In this document: piece by piece, positions 8,482 to 15,540 of the stretch
Numbering within the stretch: position 1 is the first letter of the stretch
Layout: every line of letters begins with the position of its first letter
Assembly (NCBI RefSeq): GCF_944387245.1
Contig: NZ_CALXEE010000011.1
Span: 1-37,427 of the forward strand
Reading direction: 5' to 3'
DNA: 37,427 nucleotides
Source: an uncultured Intestinimonas sp.
GTDB taxonomy: Bacteria; Bacillota; Clostridia; Oscillospirales; Oscillospiraceae
Made by a program: the position numbers and the translations under genes
The notes under the pieces: generated by a model
The model's input: only the letters and a program-made list of their open reading frames with translations
Told to the model about the DNA's origin: nothing
Databases searched by the model: none

Positions 8482-8527
8482 AAAACATGCCCCGTGTTCG
8501 GAAGCTGCCGGACATGGGACATGTTTT
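8482..8527 (+). terminator. Long hairpin terminator after the EamA gene
   Basis: AAAACATG pairs with CATGTTTT, CCC with GGG, and GTGTTCGG with CCGGACAT, around a 6-base loop with one small bulge. The stem begins directly after the stop codon and runs into CTAAAAAGTTTTT. Confidence 0.75.
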
Positions 8528-8583
8528 CTAAAAAGTTTTTACTTTCCCTTTTGTATTTTTTACTTTACCGTGCCAAATCACTC

Positions 8584-8612
8584 TTGCATTTTTTTGCTGA
8601 CGGGTGTAAAAT
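8584..8612 (+). promoter_or_regulatory. Sigma-A promoter of the aromatic operon leader
   Basis: TTGCAT (8584-8589), a 17-base spacer and TAAAAT (8607-8612). It is the best match in the 8528-8644 AT-rich stretch and predicts initiation near 8619, about 25 bases before the leader-peptide ATG. Confidence 0.7.
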
Positions 8613-8638
8613 ACCTCCAACCATTGCAAGTGAGGTAT
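8611..8638 (+). promoter_or_regulatory. Inverted repeat over the -10/+1 region and leader RBS
   Basis: ATACCTC (8611-8617) and GAGGTAT (8632-8638) are exact reverse complements 14 bases apart. The left arm overlaps the -10 and the right arm contains the GAGGT Shine-Dalgarno of the leader ORF. As DNA it could be a repressor operator. As RNA it could only mask the SD if transcription starts further upstream than the promoter I favour. Confidence 0.4.
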
Positions 8639-8644
8639 CTCTTC

Positions 8645-8749
8645 ATGGACCATCGCCGCCTCACAACTGAATCCCGCTCCTTTACCTATTTTGGCTGGGC
8701 TCGATTTACGGGCACCGGCTTTTTTGGCATGGGTAAAATAGCGGGATAA
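8645..8749 (+). CDS. Aromatic-rich leader peptide (attenuator, 34 aa)
   Basis: A 34-codon ORF with GAGGT 8 bases upstream of its ATG. Seven of 34 residues are aromatic, with Phe, Tyr and Trp all present and five packed into SFTYFGWARF (residues 12-21), plus Phe26-Phe27. All five Phe codons are TTT and the Tyr codon is TAT, whereas the neighbouring enzymes overwhelmingly use TTC and TAC. It ends 48 bases before an intrinsic terminator and heads the operon that makes the precursors of exactly these three amino acids. This is the architecture of ribosome-mediated attenuation (trpL/pheL type). No alignment was possible, so conservation is untested. Confidence 0.65.
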   Translation: MDHRRLTTESRSFTYFGWARFTGTGFFGMGKIAG

Positions 8750-8806
8750 AGTGAATGGGCCGGCCCTTTTGACAGGGTCGTTGTATCGTTGAACCGTGCG
8801 CTCATT
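8710..8806 (+). promoter_or_regulatory. Predicted anti-antiterminator and antiterminator pairings
   Basis: Segment 1 (8710-8719, GGGC and CGGC with AC bulged) can pair with segment 2 (8759-8766, GCCGGCCC), giving 8 bp. Segment 2' (8754-8760, AATGGGC) can pair with segment 3 (8800-8806, GCTCATT), giving 7 bp with one G-U. Segment 3 is also the left arm of the terminator at 8798-8834. The 1:2 and 2':3 pairings share 8759-8760, and 2':3 and the terminator share segment 3, so they are mutually exclusive. A ribosome on the leader stop codon would cover segment 2'. Confidence 0.5.
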
Positions 8807-8834
8807 GATTTTATCGTCAATGGGCGCCTTTTTT
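8798..8834 (+). terminator. Attenuator terminator upstream of aroF
   Basis: GCGCTCATTGA (8798-8808), an 8-base loop and TCAATGGGCGC (8817-8827), 11 bp with one G-U, followed by six T residues (8829-8834). It lies between the leader ORF and aroF, inside the transcription unit rather than at the end of a gene. Confidence 0.85.
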
Positions 8835-8871
8835 ATTGCCGCGCCCTTGGCGGAAGAAGGAGAAGATCACT

Positions 8872-9891
8872 ATGGTAATCATTATGAAACCCGGCACGAA
8901 AAATGAGGATATTGAAGCCCTGGCCGACACCTTCCGTGCCCAGGGTCTGGACGTGGGCATCACCCACGGCATCGGCTGCACCATCCTGGGTCTGGTGGGC
9001 GACACCACTGAGCTGGACATGGACAAGATCTCCATGGAGGACAACGTGGAGCGGGTCATGCGGGTCCAGGAGCCCTACAAGAAGGCCAACCGGAAGTTCC
9101 ACCCCGAGGACACCGTGGTCACCGTGGGCAAGGCCCGGATCGGCGGCGGCAACTTCTCCGTCATCGCCGGGCCCTGCTCGGTGGAGAGTGAGGAGCAGAT
9201 CTGCGCCGTGGCCCAGGATGTGAAGCTCTCCGGCGCGGCCATGCTCCGCGGCGGCGCCTTCAAGCCCCGCACCTCCCCCTACTCCTTCCAGGGCATGGGC
9301 ACCCCCGGCCTGGACCTGCTGGTGGAGGCCCGCGCCCAGACCGGTCTGCCCATCGTCACCGAGATCATGGACCCCCGGATGGCCGAGCTCTTCGAGGAGC
9401 GGGTGGACGTGGTCCAGGTGGGCGCCCGGAACATGCAGAACTTCGAGCTTCTGAAGGAGGTTGGCAAGATGAGCAAGCCCATCCTCCTCAAGCGTGGCCT
9501 CTCCAACACCTACGAGGAGTGGATCATGTCGGCCGAGTACATCATGGCCGCCGGCAATGAGAACGTGATCCTCTGCGAGCGGGGCATCCGCACCTTTGAG
9601 ACCTACACCCGCAACACCCTGGACGTATCCGCCATCCCCGCCATCAAGCAGATGAGCCACCTGCCCGTCATCGTGGACCCCTCCCACGCCGCCGGCATGT
9701 ACTGGATGGTGGAGCCCCTGGCCATGGCGGCCATCGCCGCCGGCGCCGACGGCCTCATCATTGAGGTCCACAACGATCCCCCCCACGCCAAGTGCGACGG
9801 CCAGCAGTCCCTCACCCCCAAGAAGTTCGACGAGCTCATGAAGAAGGTGAAGGTCCTGGTCCCCATGATGGGCAAGACCATGATGCCCTGA
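8872..9891 (+). CDS. aroF: 3-deoxy-7-phosphoheptulonate synthase (type I-beta DAHPS)
   Basis: Condenses phosphoenolpyruvate and erythrose 4-phosphate to DAHP, the first step to chorismate. The 339 residues match the Thermotoga-type enzyme: an N-terminal ferredoxin-like (ACT-like) regulatory domain of about 70 residues, then the barrel with GPCSVES (100-106), KPRTSPYSFQG, the LLKRGLS region and DPSHAAGM. In this subfamily the N-terminal domain confers feedback inhibition by aromatic amino acids, so control here is probably both allosteric and at the leader. The start is the ATG 9 bases after AAGGAG (8857-8862); an in-frame TTG at 8836 abuts the terminator and is rejected. Confidence 0.95.
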   Translation: MVIIMKPGTKNEDIEALADTFRAQGLDVGITHGIGCTILGLVGDTTELDMDKISMEDNVERVMRVQEPYKKANRKFHPEDTVVTVGKARIGGGNFSVIAGPCSVESEEQICAVAQDVKLSGAAMLRGGAFKPRTSPYSFQGMGTPGLDLLVEARAQTGLPIVTEIMDPRMAELFEERVDVVQVGARNMQNFELLKEVGKMSKPILLKRGLSNTYEEWIMSAEYIMAAGNENVILCERGIRTFETYTRNTLDVSAIPAIKQMSHLPVIVDPSHAAGMYWMVEPLAMAAIAAGADGLIIEVHNDPPHAKCDGQQSLTPKKFDELMKKVKVLVPMMGKTMMP

Positions 9892-9910
9892 AGCGGAAGG
9901 AAGTGAACGC

Positions 9911-11005
9911 ATGAAGACCCTCTCCGTGACCCTGCCCGGCCGGAGCTACGATATCCTCATCGGCTCCGGCCTTCTCTCCCAGGCAGCTGAGCACCTGCAC
10001 CGGGTGCTCCCCCGGGCCAAAAAGCTCTTTGTGGTCACCGACTCCAACGTGGCCCCCATCTATCTCTCCGCCCTGATCCCCGGGCTGGAGCGCTCCGGCT
10101 TTGAGACCGCCTGCCGGGAGATTCCCGCCGGGGAGGGCTCCAAATCCGCCGCCATGCTCAGCGCCCTCTGGGAGGACATGATGGACTTCGGCCTCACCCG
10201 CACCGACGCCGTGGTGGCTCTGGGCGGCGGCGTGGTGGGGGACCTGGCCGGTTTCGCCGCCGCCACCATCCTCCGGGGGGTGGATTTTGTCCAGATCCCC
10301 ACCACCCTCCTCTCCCAGGTGGACTCTTCCGTGGGCGGCAAGGTGGCCATCGACCTCGCCCACGGCAAGAACCTGGCCGGGGCCTTCTGGCAGCCCAAGA
10401 TTGTCCTCATGGACCCCGACACCCTGGACACCCTCGATGATCTCACCTTCGCCGACGGTATGGCCGAGGTCATCAAGTACGGCTGCATCCTGGACAAATC
10501 CTTCTTCGACTTTCTCTCTCTCCGGCCCAGCCGGGGTGAGATCATGGAACAGATCGAACACGTTTTGTATACCTGCTGTGATTTAAAACGAATGGTAGTG
10601 GAGGAGGACGAGCGGGACACCGGCCGTCGGATGCTCCTCAACTTCGGCCACACCGTGGGCCACGCCTTTGAGAAGATGGGCAACTATGAGACCTGGACCC
10701 ACGGCCAGGCGGTGGCGGCCGGCATGTGCGTGGCCGCCCGGCTGGGTCTGGCCCTGGGCACCGGCGGAACGGAGGCCGACCTCCAGGCCCTCACCAAGTT
10801 GCTCCAGGCCTTCGACCTGCCCGTCCACATCCCCTGCTCCGACACCGACTGGCCCGTCGTGGCAGAGACCATCGGTCTGGACAAGAAGGGCGCCGGGGAC
10901 AGCATCAGCCTCATTCTCCTGGAGGAGATGGGCAAGGCCAAGGCCGTGAAGCTGAAAAAGACAGAGGTGCTCTCCCAGCTCTCTGCCCTCTACGGGAGGG
11001 TCTGA
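9911..11005 (+). CDS. aroB: 3-dehydroquinate synthase
   Basis: Second shikimate-pathway enzyme, converting DAHP to 3-dehydroquinate with NAD+ and a divalent metal. The 364-residue length is normal. The NAD-binding stretch GGGVVGDLAGFAAA (about 104-117), PTTLLSQVDSSVGGK, the metal-ligand Glu in DGMAEVIKYG and the metal-ligand histidines in LNFGHTVGHAFE and WTHGQAVAAGM are all present. It starts 19 bases after aroF behind GGAAGGAAG and ends 2 bases before aroA, so it belongs to the same operon. Confidence 0.96.
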   Translation: MKTLSVTLPGRSYDILIGSGLLSQAAEHLHRVLPRAKKLFVVTDSNVAPIYLSALIPGLERSGFETACREIPAGEGSKSAAMLSALWEDMMDFGLTRTDAVVALGGGVVGDLAGFAAATILRGVDFVQIPTTLLSQVDSSVGGKVAIDLAHGKNLAGAFWQPKIVLMDPDTLDTLDDLTFADGMAEVIKYGCILDKSFFDFLSLRPSRGEIMEQIEHVLYTCCDLKRMVVEEDERDTGRRMLLNFGHTVGHAFEKMGNYETWTHGQAVAAGMCVAARLGLALGTGGTEADLQALTKLLQAFDLPVHIPCSDTDWPVVAETIGLDKKGAGDSISLILLEEMGKAKAVKLKKTEVLSQLSALYGRV

Positions 11006-11007
11006 CT

Positions 11008-12246
11008 ATGGACATCACCATCACACCTGGCCTGCTCGGCGGGTCCATCACGCCGCCCCCTTCCAAAAGTCAAGCCCACCGGGCCCTCATTGCCGCCGCC
11101 CTGGCGGAGGGCGTGAGCATGCTCAAAAACGTAGCTCTCTCCCAGGACATCCAGGCCACCATCCGCTGTCTGGAGACCCTGGGCGCCTCCTTCCGATGGG
11201 AGGGCGACACCCTGGCGGTCACCGGTCTGGCCGGAAAACCGGCACCCCAGGGGGAACTCCCCCTGCTGGACTGCGGCGAGTCCGGCTCCACCCTGCGTTT
11301 CCTCATTCCCATCTCCCTGGCCGTCCTGGGCGGCGGCCGCTTCACCGGCCACGGCCGGCTCATGGAGCGGCCCCAGGGCCCCTACTTCGACCTTTTTCGG
11401 GAGAAGGGCATTTTCTGCGAACAGAAGGACAGCGTACTCACCGTAAGCGGCAGGCTGGAGTCGGGAATATTCTCCCTGCCCGGCAACGTGTCCAGCCAGT
11501 TCATCACCGGCCCCCTCTACACCCTCCCTCTGCTGTCCGGGGACAGCGAGATCCTCCTCATCACCCCCCTGGAGAGCCGGGGCTATGTGGACATGACCCT
11601 GGACGTGCTGGAGAAATTCGGCGTCCGGGTGGAGAACCGGGACTACGCCTCCCTCCGGGTCCCCGGAAATCAGGCCTTCCAGGCCCGGGACCTGACGGTG
11701 GAGGCCGACTGGTCCAACGCCGCCTTCTGGTATGCCGCCGCCCTGCTGGAGAGCGACGTGGACATCCAAGGCCTGGATACCCACTCCACCCAGGGGGACG
11801 CCGCCATCGCCGGCCACTACTGGACCCTGGCCCGGCCCGCCGACGCCCAGATCGACGTGTCCGGCTGTCCCGACCTGGTGCCCCCCCTGGCCGCCATGGC
11901 CGCCCTCCGGGGGGAGGGGCTCACCACCCGGCTGGTCAACGCCGCCCGGCTGCGGATGAAGGAGAGCGACCGGCTCTCCACGGTGACCGAGGTGCTCAAC
12001 GCACTGGGGGCGGACGTGGAGGAGCACGACGACTATCTGGTGATCCGCGGGAAGGACACCCTCCCCGGCGGCGTTACCGTCTCCGGCCACAACGACCACC
12101 GCATCGCCATGATGGCCGCCATTGCCGCCACCAACTGTGACGCCCCCGTCACCATCACCGGGGCGGAGTGCGTCAAAAAGTCCTACCCCAATTTCTGGGA
12201 GGACTACGAGGCCCTGGGCGGCGTCATCGCCCGGGCCCAGGCTTAA
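11008..12246 (+). CDS. aroA: 3-phosphoshikimate 1-carboxyvinyltransferase (EPSP synthase)
   Basis: Transfers enolpyruvyl from PEP to shikimate 3-phosphate. In 412 residues, the PPSKSQAHRAL motif (N-terminal Lys/Ser pair for both substrates), the LDCGESGSTLRFL loop, GNVSSQFITG, the catalytic Asp region of the C-terminal half, RMKESDRL and GHNDHRIAMMAA are intact, so the enzyme should be active. The true start is the ATG at 11008, two bases after the aroB stop, with GGGAGGG ahead inside aroB; the much longer open frame upstream is aroB read in another frame. Confidence 0.96.
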   Translation: MDITITPGLLGGSITPPPSKSQAHRALIAAALAEGVSMLKNVALSQDIQATIRCLETLGASFRWEGDTLAVTGLAGKPAPQGELPLLDCGESGSTLRFLIPISLAVLGGGRFTGHGRLMERPQGPYFDLFREKGIFCEQKDSVLTVSGRLESGIFSLPGNVSSQFITGPLYTLPLLSGDSEILLITPLESRGYVDMTLDVLEKFGVRVENRDYASLRVPGNQAFQARDLTVEADWSNAAFWYAAALLESDVDIQGLDTHSTQGDAAIAGHYWTLARPADAQIDVSGCPDLVPPLAAMAALRGEGLTTRLVNAARLRMKESDRLSTVTEVLNALGADVEEHDDYLVIRGKDTLPGGVTVSGHNDHRIAMMAAIAATNCDAPVTITGAECVKKSYPNFWEDYEALGGVIARAQA

Positions 12247-12258
12247 GGAGGCGTCCCC

Positions 12259-13236
12259 ATGAAATACATCATCTTCGGCGAGTCCCACGGCCCCGCCATC
12301 GGGGTGACCCTGGAGGGGGTTCCCGCCGGTATAGAGCTGGACATGGACTTCATCCGCAGCGAGATGGCCCGCCGGGCCCCCGGCCAGAACGCCATGACCA
12401 CCGCCCGCAAGGAGAAGGACGAGCCCGAGATCCTCTCCGGCGTCTTTGAGGGCAAAACCACCGGCACCCCCCTGTGTGCCGTCATCTTCAACACCGACAC
12501 CCGCTCCAAGGACTACGCCAAGCTCAAAAACCTGCCCCGGCCCGGCCACGCCGACTACGCCGGCTTCGTCCGCTACCACGGCTGCAACGACTACCGGGGC
12601 GGCGGCCACTTCTCCGGCCGCCTCACCGCCCCCCTGGTCTTTGCCGGGGCCATCGCCAAGCTCGTCCTGAAGGAGAAGGGCGTCACCGTCGCCGCCCGCA
12701 TCACCAACGTGGCCGGCATCGCCGACCCCACCCCCGAGGAGATGGAGGCGGCCATCCTGGCCGCCAAGGCCGATCTGGACTCGGTGGGCGGGCGCATCGC
12801 CTGCGCCGTCACCGGCCTCCCCGCCGGGCTGGGCGCCCCCGACTTCGGCTGCAACGTGGAGGGCATTTTCTCCCAGTACCTCTTCGCCGTCCCCGCCGTG
12901 AAGGCGGTGGGCTTCGGCCTGGGGACCGCCTTCGCCGACCTCCGGGGCAGCCAGGCCAACGACCCCTTCTACATGGACGGCGACACCGTCAAGACCCGCA
13001 CCAACCACACCGGCGGCGTCAACGGCGGCATTACCAACGGCATGCCGGTGGAGTTTGAGGTCACCATCCGGCCCACCCCCTCCATCGCCCGGGAGCAGGA
13101 CACGGTGGACCTCTCCAGCCACACCGACGCCAAGCTGGCCATCACCGGCCGCCACGACCCCTGCATCGTGCCCCGGGCGGTGCCCGTCATTGAGTCCGCC
13201 GCCGCCCTGGCCGCCTGCCAGCTGCTGGGCATCTGA
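12259..13236 (+). CDS. aroC: Chorismate synthase
   Basis: Converts EPSP to chorismate using reduced FMN. At 325 residues it is shorter than the common 350-390 because surface loops in the middle are trimmed, but the core motifs are complete: GESHGPAIG (His10 region), the Arg-Lys-rich TTARKEKDEPEILSG, RPGHADYAG, YRGGGHFSGRLTA and the C-terminal RHDPCIVPRAVPV. AAGGAGG begins within the aroA stop codon and is followed 8 bases later by the ATG, so translation is tightly coupled to aroA. Confidence 0.95.
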   Translation: MKYIIFGESHGPAIGVTLEGVPAGIELDMDFIRSEMARRAPGQNAMTTARKEKDEPEILSGVFEGKTTGTPLCAVIFNTDTRSKDYAKLKNLPRPGHADYAGFVRYHGCNDYRGGGHFSGRLTAPLVFAGAIAKLVLKEKGVTVAARITNVAGIADPTPEEMEAAILAAKADLDSVGGRIACAVTGLPAGLGAPDFGCNVEGIFSQYLFAVPAVKAVGFGLGTAFADLRGSQANDPFYMDGDTVKTRTNHTGGVNGGITNGMPVEFEVTIRPTPSIAREQDTVDLSSHTDAKLAITGRHDPCIVPRAVPVIESAAALAACQLLGI

Positions 13237-13260
13237 GTCTACACAAAGAGGTGTATTCCT

Positions 13261-14415
13261 ATGAGTCAACTGGATGAGCTTCGGGGGCAGATCGACGACA
13301 TCGACGCCCAGCTCACCGCCCTCTTCCTCCGGCGCATGGAGGTGACGGAGCAGGTGGGCCGCTGGAAGCAGGCCAACGGCATCCCTGTGCTGGACACCGC
13401 CCGGGAGCACGAGGTGCTGGCCAAAAAAGCCGCCCTCACCGACGACCCTGCCCGTAAGGATGACGTCACCGCCCTCTATGAGGCCATCATGGGCATCTCC
13501 CGCCGGCAGCAGCGCAAACTCCTCACCGAGGCGGGCAACGAGGACTATGTCCGCATCCAGTCCGCCCTCCGGGCCGTCCGGGCCCCCCTCACCGACCCCA
13601 GGGTCCTCTACCAGGGGGAACCGGGGGCCTATTCCGACGAGGCCGCCGGCCGCTTCTTCGGGGAGACCGTCGCCCGGTCCCACGTGGCCACCTGGGAGGA
13701 GGTCTTTCTGGCCCTGAAGGAGGGCCGGGCCGACTACGGCGTACTGCCCATCGAAAACAGCTCCACCGGCTCCATCAGTCAGGTCTACGACCTGCTGGCC
13801 CAGTACGGCGCCTACATCGTGGGGGAGCAGACCGTGAAGGTGGACCACTGTCTGGCCGCCCCCGCCGGGGCCACCCTGGACACCATCACCGCCGTCTACT
13901 CCCACGAGCAGGGACTCCTCCAGTGCGCCGACTTCCTCAAGGGCCGGAACTGGACCCGGGTACCTCGGCTCAACACCGCCGAGAGCGCCCAGTTCGTGGC
14001 CAAAAGTGGGACGCCCGACCGGGCCGCCATCTGCTCCCCCCACGCCGCCCGGCTCTACGGCTTGGAGATCCTGGCCCAGCACATCAACGCCAACGACCAC
14101 AACTACACCCGCTTCGTCATCGTCTCCCCGGTACCGGAGCACCGGCCGGGCAGCGACAAAGTGAGCGCCCTCTTCACCCTGCCCCACCGCACCGGCTCCC
14201 TCCACCAGCTCATGACTATCTTCGCCGTCAACGGCCTCAACCTCATGAAGCTGGAGTCCCGCCCCATTGTGGGCCGGAGCTGGGAGTACCTCTTCTTCGC
14301 CGACTTCATCGCCGACCTCGCCGCCCCCGGCATGGACGGGGTGCTCCTGGAGCTCACCCAGACCGCTGAGGGCTTCCGGGTGCTGGGGAACTACCCCGCC
14401 GCCAAGGAGGGCTGA
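13261..14415 (+). CDS. pheA: Bifunctional chorismate mutase / prephenate dehydratase (P-protein)
   Basis: Fuses an AroQ-type chorismate mutase (about residues 1-88, including the Arg and Lys of QVGRWKQANG), a prephenate dehydratase (about 110-290, with EPGAYSDEAA, PIENSSTGSI and the NYTRFVIV segment carrying the catalytic Thr-Arg-Phe) and a C-terminal ACT domain (about 300-384) with the GSLHQL and KLESRP Phe-binding motifs. It channels chorismate to phenylpyruvate and should be inhibited by Phe through the ACT domain. It sits within the aro operon, 24 bases after aroC, ahead of aroK. No tyrA or trp gene is in the window. Confidence 0.95.
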   Translation: MSQLDELRGQIDDIDAQLTALFLRRMEVTEQVGRWKQANGIPVLDTAREHEVLAKKAALTDDPARKDDVTALYEAIMGISRRQQRKLLTEAGNEDYVRIQSALRAVRAPLTDPRVLYQGEPGAYSDEAAGRFFGETVARSHVATWEEVFLALKEGRADYGVLPIENSSTGSISQVYDLLAQYGAYIVGEQTVKVDHCLAAPAGATLDTITAVYSHEQGLLQCADFLKGRNWTRVPRLNTAESAQFVAKSGTPDRAAICSPHAARLYGLEILAQHINANDHNYTRFVIVSPVPEHRPGSDKVSALFTLPHRTGSLHQLMTIFAVNGLNLMKLESRPIVGRSWEYLFFADFIADLAAPGMDGVLLELTQTAEGFRVLGNYPAAKEG

Positions 14416-14418
14416 GCC

Positions 14419-14919
14419 GTGGATGAGCGCAACATCGTCCTCATCGGCATGATGGCCTCGGGCAAGACCACGGTGGGCGGCCTCCTGGCCGCCGCCCTGG
14501 GCCGTCCCTTGGTGGACACCGACGCCCTCATTGAGGAAAAAGAAGGCCGGACCATCCCCGCCATTTTCGCAAGCGACGGGGAGGGCTACTTCCGGGACCG
14601 GGAGCGGGAGGCGGCGGAGGACCTCGCCCGGAAAACCGGTCTGGTCATCGCTTGCGGCGGCGGCCTCCCCCTGCGGCCCGACGCCATGGCCCCCCTGAAG
14701 CATACGGGGTTGGTCTTCTGGCTTTGCCGGGACCCTGGGGAAACCTACGACTCCGGCGTGCTGGGGGACCGGCCCCTGGCCCAGGACGGCCGGGCGGCCT
14801 TCCTGGACCGCTTCGCCCAGCGGGAGCCGGTCTACCGCGCATGGGCCGACCACATCATTACCGACCTGACCTCCCCGGAGGCCGGTCTCAACGCCATTTT
14901 GGAGGTGCTCAGAGCATGA
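14419..14919 (+). CDS. aroK: Shikimate kinase
   Basis: ATP-dependent phosphorylation of shikimate. In 166 residues, the P-loop GMMASGKTTVG (about 9-19), the DTD motif (shikimate-binding Asp), the Arg of YFRDRE, ACGGGLPL and the LID-region DRPLAQ are visible. The start is GTG, overlapping nothing but only 3 bases after the pheA stop, with AAGGAGG at 14404-14410 inside pheA. Its stop overlaps the aroQ start as ATGA, so pheA, aroK and aroQ are translationally coupled. Confidence 0.94.
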   Translation: MDERNIVLIGMMASGKTTVGGLLAAALGRPLVDTDALIEEKEGRTIPAIFASDGEGYFRDREREAAEDLARKTGLVIACGGGLPLRPDAMAPLKHTGLVFWLCRDPGETYDSGVLGDRPLAQDGRAAFLDRFAQREPVYRAWADHIITDLTSPEAGLNAILEVLRA

Positions 14920-15365
14920 AATTTCTGGTCATCAACGGGCCCAATCTCAATCTGCTGGGCCAGCGGGAGCCGGGCATCTACGGCTCGGAGAACTACGAGA
15001 GCCTGTGCGCCCATTTGAAAGAGTTTGCCGCCGCCCACGACGCCTCGGTGGACTGCTTCCAGTCCAACCACGAGGGGGCCATTGTGGACGCCATCCAGGG
15101 CGCCAACGGGGTATACGACGCCATCGTCATGAATCCCGGGGCCTACACCCACTACTCCGTGGCCATTCTGGACGCTCTCAAGGCCGTCTCCGTGCCCTGC
15201 ATCGAGGTCCACATCTCCAACATCCACCAGCGGGAGGAGTTCCGCCACAAGAGCGTCACAGCCCCCGCCTGCGTGGGCCAGATCTGCGGCCTGGGCCTCT
15301 ACGGCTACGAGGCCGCCCTTGGTTACTTTCTCTCGAGAGCGAAAGTAACCAAAGAGAGCTTTTAG
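14916..15365 (+). CDS. aroQ: 3-dehydroquinate dehydratase, type II
   Basis: Dehydrates 3-dehydroquinate to 3-dehydroshikimate. The type II fold is clear in 149 residues: NGPNLNLLGQREPGIYG with the catalytic Tyr and Arg loop, the QSNHEGAIVD segment, NPGAYTHYS and the catalytic-His strand EVHISN. The start overlaps the aroK stop (ATGA). The C-terminus is odd: the natural end of this family comes near YGYEAAL, and the last residues here (GYFLSRAKVTKESF) are encoded by a palindromic repeat (15321-15350), so the tail looks like an acquired extension. The tail is outside the active site and should be tolerated. Confidence 0.93.
   Translation: MKFLVINGPNLNLLGQREPGIYGSENYESLCAHLKEFAAAHDASVDCFQSNHEGAIVDAIQGANGVYDAIVMNPGAYTHYSVAILDALKAVSVPCIEVHISNIHQREEFRHKSVTAPACVGQICGLGLYGYEAALGYFLSRAKVTKESF
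15321..15350. repeat. Palindromic repeat element read through by the aroQ 3' end
   Basis: GGTTACTTTC and GAAAGTAACC are exact reverse complements around TCTCGAGAGC, itself centred on a palindromic CTCTCGAGAG, and AAAGAGAGC follows. It looks like a small dispersed REP/MITE-like element rather than a terminator: there is no T tract and it is inside coding sequence. Only one copy is present in this window, so its repetitive nature is inferred from its form. Confidence 0.5.
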
Positions 15366-15540
15366 CCACCCTTCGTGGATTACTCTTAGGACAACTGGAA
15401 AGTCGTGCATCCCCATAGACATGTGCAGACTGTGGAAGAATGGACGGAATCAGCATCCTTTCAGCCGTGGAAACTGCTTTTATGCCGCTATATTTTCCAC
15501 ACCACCCGCCCAAACTGTGTAAAACCAAAGGATATCCGCC
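15366..15540 (+). other. Intergenic gap between aroQ and aroE
   Basis: 175 bases without a convincing gene, terminator or promoter. A small CCAC/GTGG hairpin lies just after the aroQ stop and a TATATT (15489-15494) has no good -35. aroE could be the last gene of the operon or have its own weak promoter here. Confidence 0.4.

Noticed and set aside
8528-8644. T-box or riboswitch before aroF
   Set aside because: No T-box motif, specifier loop or known riboswitch core is visible. The stretch holds only AT-rich promoter sequence.
8417-8749. 110-residue frame that ends with the leader peptide
   Set aside because: Its first two thirds overlap the EamA gene and the terminator at 8482-8527. The ATG at 8645 with its SD is the supportable start.
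10990-14853. Open frame of more than 1,200 codons on the minus strand opposite the aro genes
   Set aside because: It is a shadow of GC-rich codon structure: the opposite strand holds aroA, aroC, pheA and aroK with full motifs, and the minus-strand translation is low-complexity Gly/Val/Ala/Asp.
15430-15510. DnaA-box-like sequences (TGTGGAAGA, TTTTCCACA)
   Set aside because: Each deviates from TTATNCACA, there are too few, and no replication gene is near. Not an origin.
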